Below, in pieces: positions 12,320 through 12,914 of a DNA stretch of 12,914 nt. The DNA comes from CAYHMW01 sp964357925 (GTDB lineage Bacteria; Patescibacteriota; Microgenomatia; UBA8517): contig CAYHMW010000024.1 of the NCBI GenBank assembly GCA_964357925.1, forward strand, positions 1-12,914, read 5' to 3'. Made by a program: the position numbers and the translations under genes. The notes under the pieces were generated by a model. It was given only the letters and a program-made list of their open reading frames with translations. It was not told the DNA's origin and ran no database searches. Position 1 is the stretch's first letter, and every line of letters starts with the position of its first letter.

Positions 12320-12751
12320 TCATGAGAACAAACGCTGGTTGTGGGGTAGGTCTTCCTTGCCTTGATATTCAATATACTTTTTAATTTGGGCTTCATTTAG
12401 ACCAATGGTGGAGGAGAAGAAACCAATGCTCCAGATTGATCCCTGTATATACATTCTTTTGATGAATAGAAACTTTTTCTTGAGGTGGATACTGGTGTGC
12501 CATTTGAGTCGTTTAACTGTGTTGGAGACTGATATAGATGGAGGGATTTCAACTTGAAGATGTATGTGGTCAAGGTCTGTATTGAGAGCTTGAATATACA
12601 AGGCAGGGTACTTGGTATTGATTAAGCTGTAGAGTTTACCCTCAAGCTCAGTTCTCACATATGGCTTTAGGTATTTTCTCCTGTATTTAGTTCCCCAAAC
12701 AATATGATACTGATGCCGATATATGGAGTGATTAAGACGCTTTGTTCTCAT
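12320..12751 (-). CDS. tnpA: IS200-family Y1 transposase
   Basis: 143 residues, the usual length. A single-strand HUH transposase: H62-I-H64 (in DLDHIHLQVEIP) binds the metal and Y126 in QIKKYIEYQ is the likely nucleophile. The N-terminus (HSIYRHQYHIVWGTKYRRKYL) is typical of the family. Complete, with TGA stop and all key residues, so probably active or recently so. No tnpB or guide-RNA-like gene is nearby. A weak extended -10 (TGA-TATGCT) 6 nt before the ATG lies in the arm of the upstream hairpin. Confidence 0.92.
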   Translation of the reverse strand: MRTKRLNHSIYRHQYHIVWGTKYRRKYLKPYVRTELEGKLYSLINTKYPALYIQALNTDLDHIHLQVEIPPSISVSNTVKRLKWHTSIHLKKKFLFIKRMYIQGSIWSIGFFSSTIGLNEAQIKKYIEYQGKEDLPHNQRLFS

Positions 12752-12757
12752 GAGGAC

Positions 12758-12787
12758 AGCATATCACCCCTCACGGGGCTGATATGC
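12758..12787 (-). promoter_or_regulatory. Left-end hairpin overlapping the tnpA promoter
   Basis: GCATATCA pairs with TGATATGC (12780-12787 with 12759-12766) and CCCC with GGGG inside it, with a GTGA loop and one bulged G. Its tnpA-proximal arm contains TGA-TATGCT (12766-12758), the candidate -10 box. Binding of TnpA to this hairpin could therefore repress its own gene (inference). Confidence 0.5.
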
Positions 12788-12795
12788 ACATTCAT

Positions 12796-12849
12796 CTCCG
12801 CACACGCTGGGCCTACTGCCCTCTCCATGACGGCCCGCTTTGTGCGAAG
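12796..12849. repeat. Long hairpin upstream of tnpA
   Basis: CTCCGCACA (12796-12804) pairs with TGTGCGAAG (12841-12849), and GGGCC (12809-12813) with GGCCC (12832-12836). On the plus strand AGTTTCCT follows, as it does after the hairpin at 12268-12306. Confidence 0.5.
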
Positions 12850-12863
12850 TTTCCTGTTAATGC

Positions 12864-12890
12864 AAAAACCCCGCTTTTCCAAGGCGGGGT
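12864..12890 (-). terminator. Rho-independent terminator, minus strand
   Basis: On the minus strand a 7-bp stem ACCCCGC/GCGGGGT (12890-12884 with 12874-12868) is followed by TTTTT (12868-12864). It should end a transcript entering from beyond the right edge, isolating the transposase region. Confidence 0.7.
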
Positions 12891-12914
12891 CCTATCACAC
12901 TTCCCCTATCACTT

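Larger units (their letters stand above)
12268..12849 (-). mobile_element. IS200-type insertion sequence (approximate limits)
   Basis: Contains tnpA and no tnpB. Limits are approximate and drawn at the outer hairpins: 12268-12306 beyond the tnpA stop and 12796-12849 upstream, each followed on the plus strand by the shared word AGTTTCCT. IS200/IS605 elements transpose as single strands and carry subterminal hairpins, not terminal inverted repeats. True cleavage sites were not identified, and the 12157-12267 stretch may also belong to the element. Confidence 0.5.

Noticed and set aside
12211..12396. Short open frame downstream of tnpA on the minus strand
   Set aside because: It overlaps tnpA in another frame and the hairpin region, with no start signals or recognisable content.
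12752..12860. RNase P RNA or another housekeeping RNA on the minus strand
   Set aside because: A short match to AGATGAATG near 12790-12798 and a GGAAAC word recall RNase P RNA, but the remaining conserved core is absent and the region fits a transposon end.

Overview
The window looks like a scaffold from a small-genome bacterium of the Candidate Phyla Radiation (Patescibacteria). This rests on the gene set rather than a marker phylogeny: a DUF5674 protein, an archaeal/eukaryotic-style DRG GTPase, a PorA-like DUF3068 domain, a MOFRL glycerate kinase beside CTP synthase, many small unassigned proteins, and tRNAs mostly without an encoded CCA. TGA acts as a stop for several genes, so the TGA=Gly code of Gracilibacteria/Absconditabacteria is unlikely. 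A run of 100 N (10146-10245) is a scaffold gap.

Layout. Bases 1-1300 (minus) hold a DoxX-family membrane protein and a membrane-anchored DsbA-like thioredoxin, both possibly serving envelope redox chemistry. A tRNA-Leu(UAA) shares a symmetric promoter with the DsbA-like gene. Bases 1429-3531 (minus) encode a 700-residue DUF3068-CHASE-coiled-coil membrane protein with no kinase domain. Divergent from it are a one-span unknown and an abutting DUF2157 polytopic membrane protein (3563-5107). After a tRNA-Pro surrounded by GC-rich palindromes come four small genes (5378-6542). Bases 6513-9508 (minus) are pyrG and a glycerate 2-kinase joined by a GTGA overlap. A tRNA-Arg overlaps the 3' end of a zinc-ribbon/HNH gene; past the gap is the DRG GTPase, with a small disordered-looking gene convergent to it. 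Bases 11705-12156 are a tRNA cluster: Leu(CAG), Leu(GAG) and Val(UAC), with two broken tRNA pieces, each split by a palindrome of about 40 bp. The right end carries an IS200-type tnpA with hairpins around it.

Three themes stand out. (1) Most protein genes have a TANNNT -10 box only 5-8 nt before the start codon, which predicts leaderless mRNAs; only one gene has a good Shine-Dalgarno sequence. (2) Small GC-rich palindromes recur at tRNA genes, one flanked by a 10-bp duplication of the tRNA 3' end, and a REP-like palindrome lies in frame within the DRG gene. (3) The sequence beside the transposase can fold into a compact H-type pseudoknot that displays an anti-Shine-Dalgarno-like loop.
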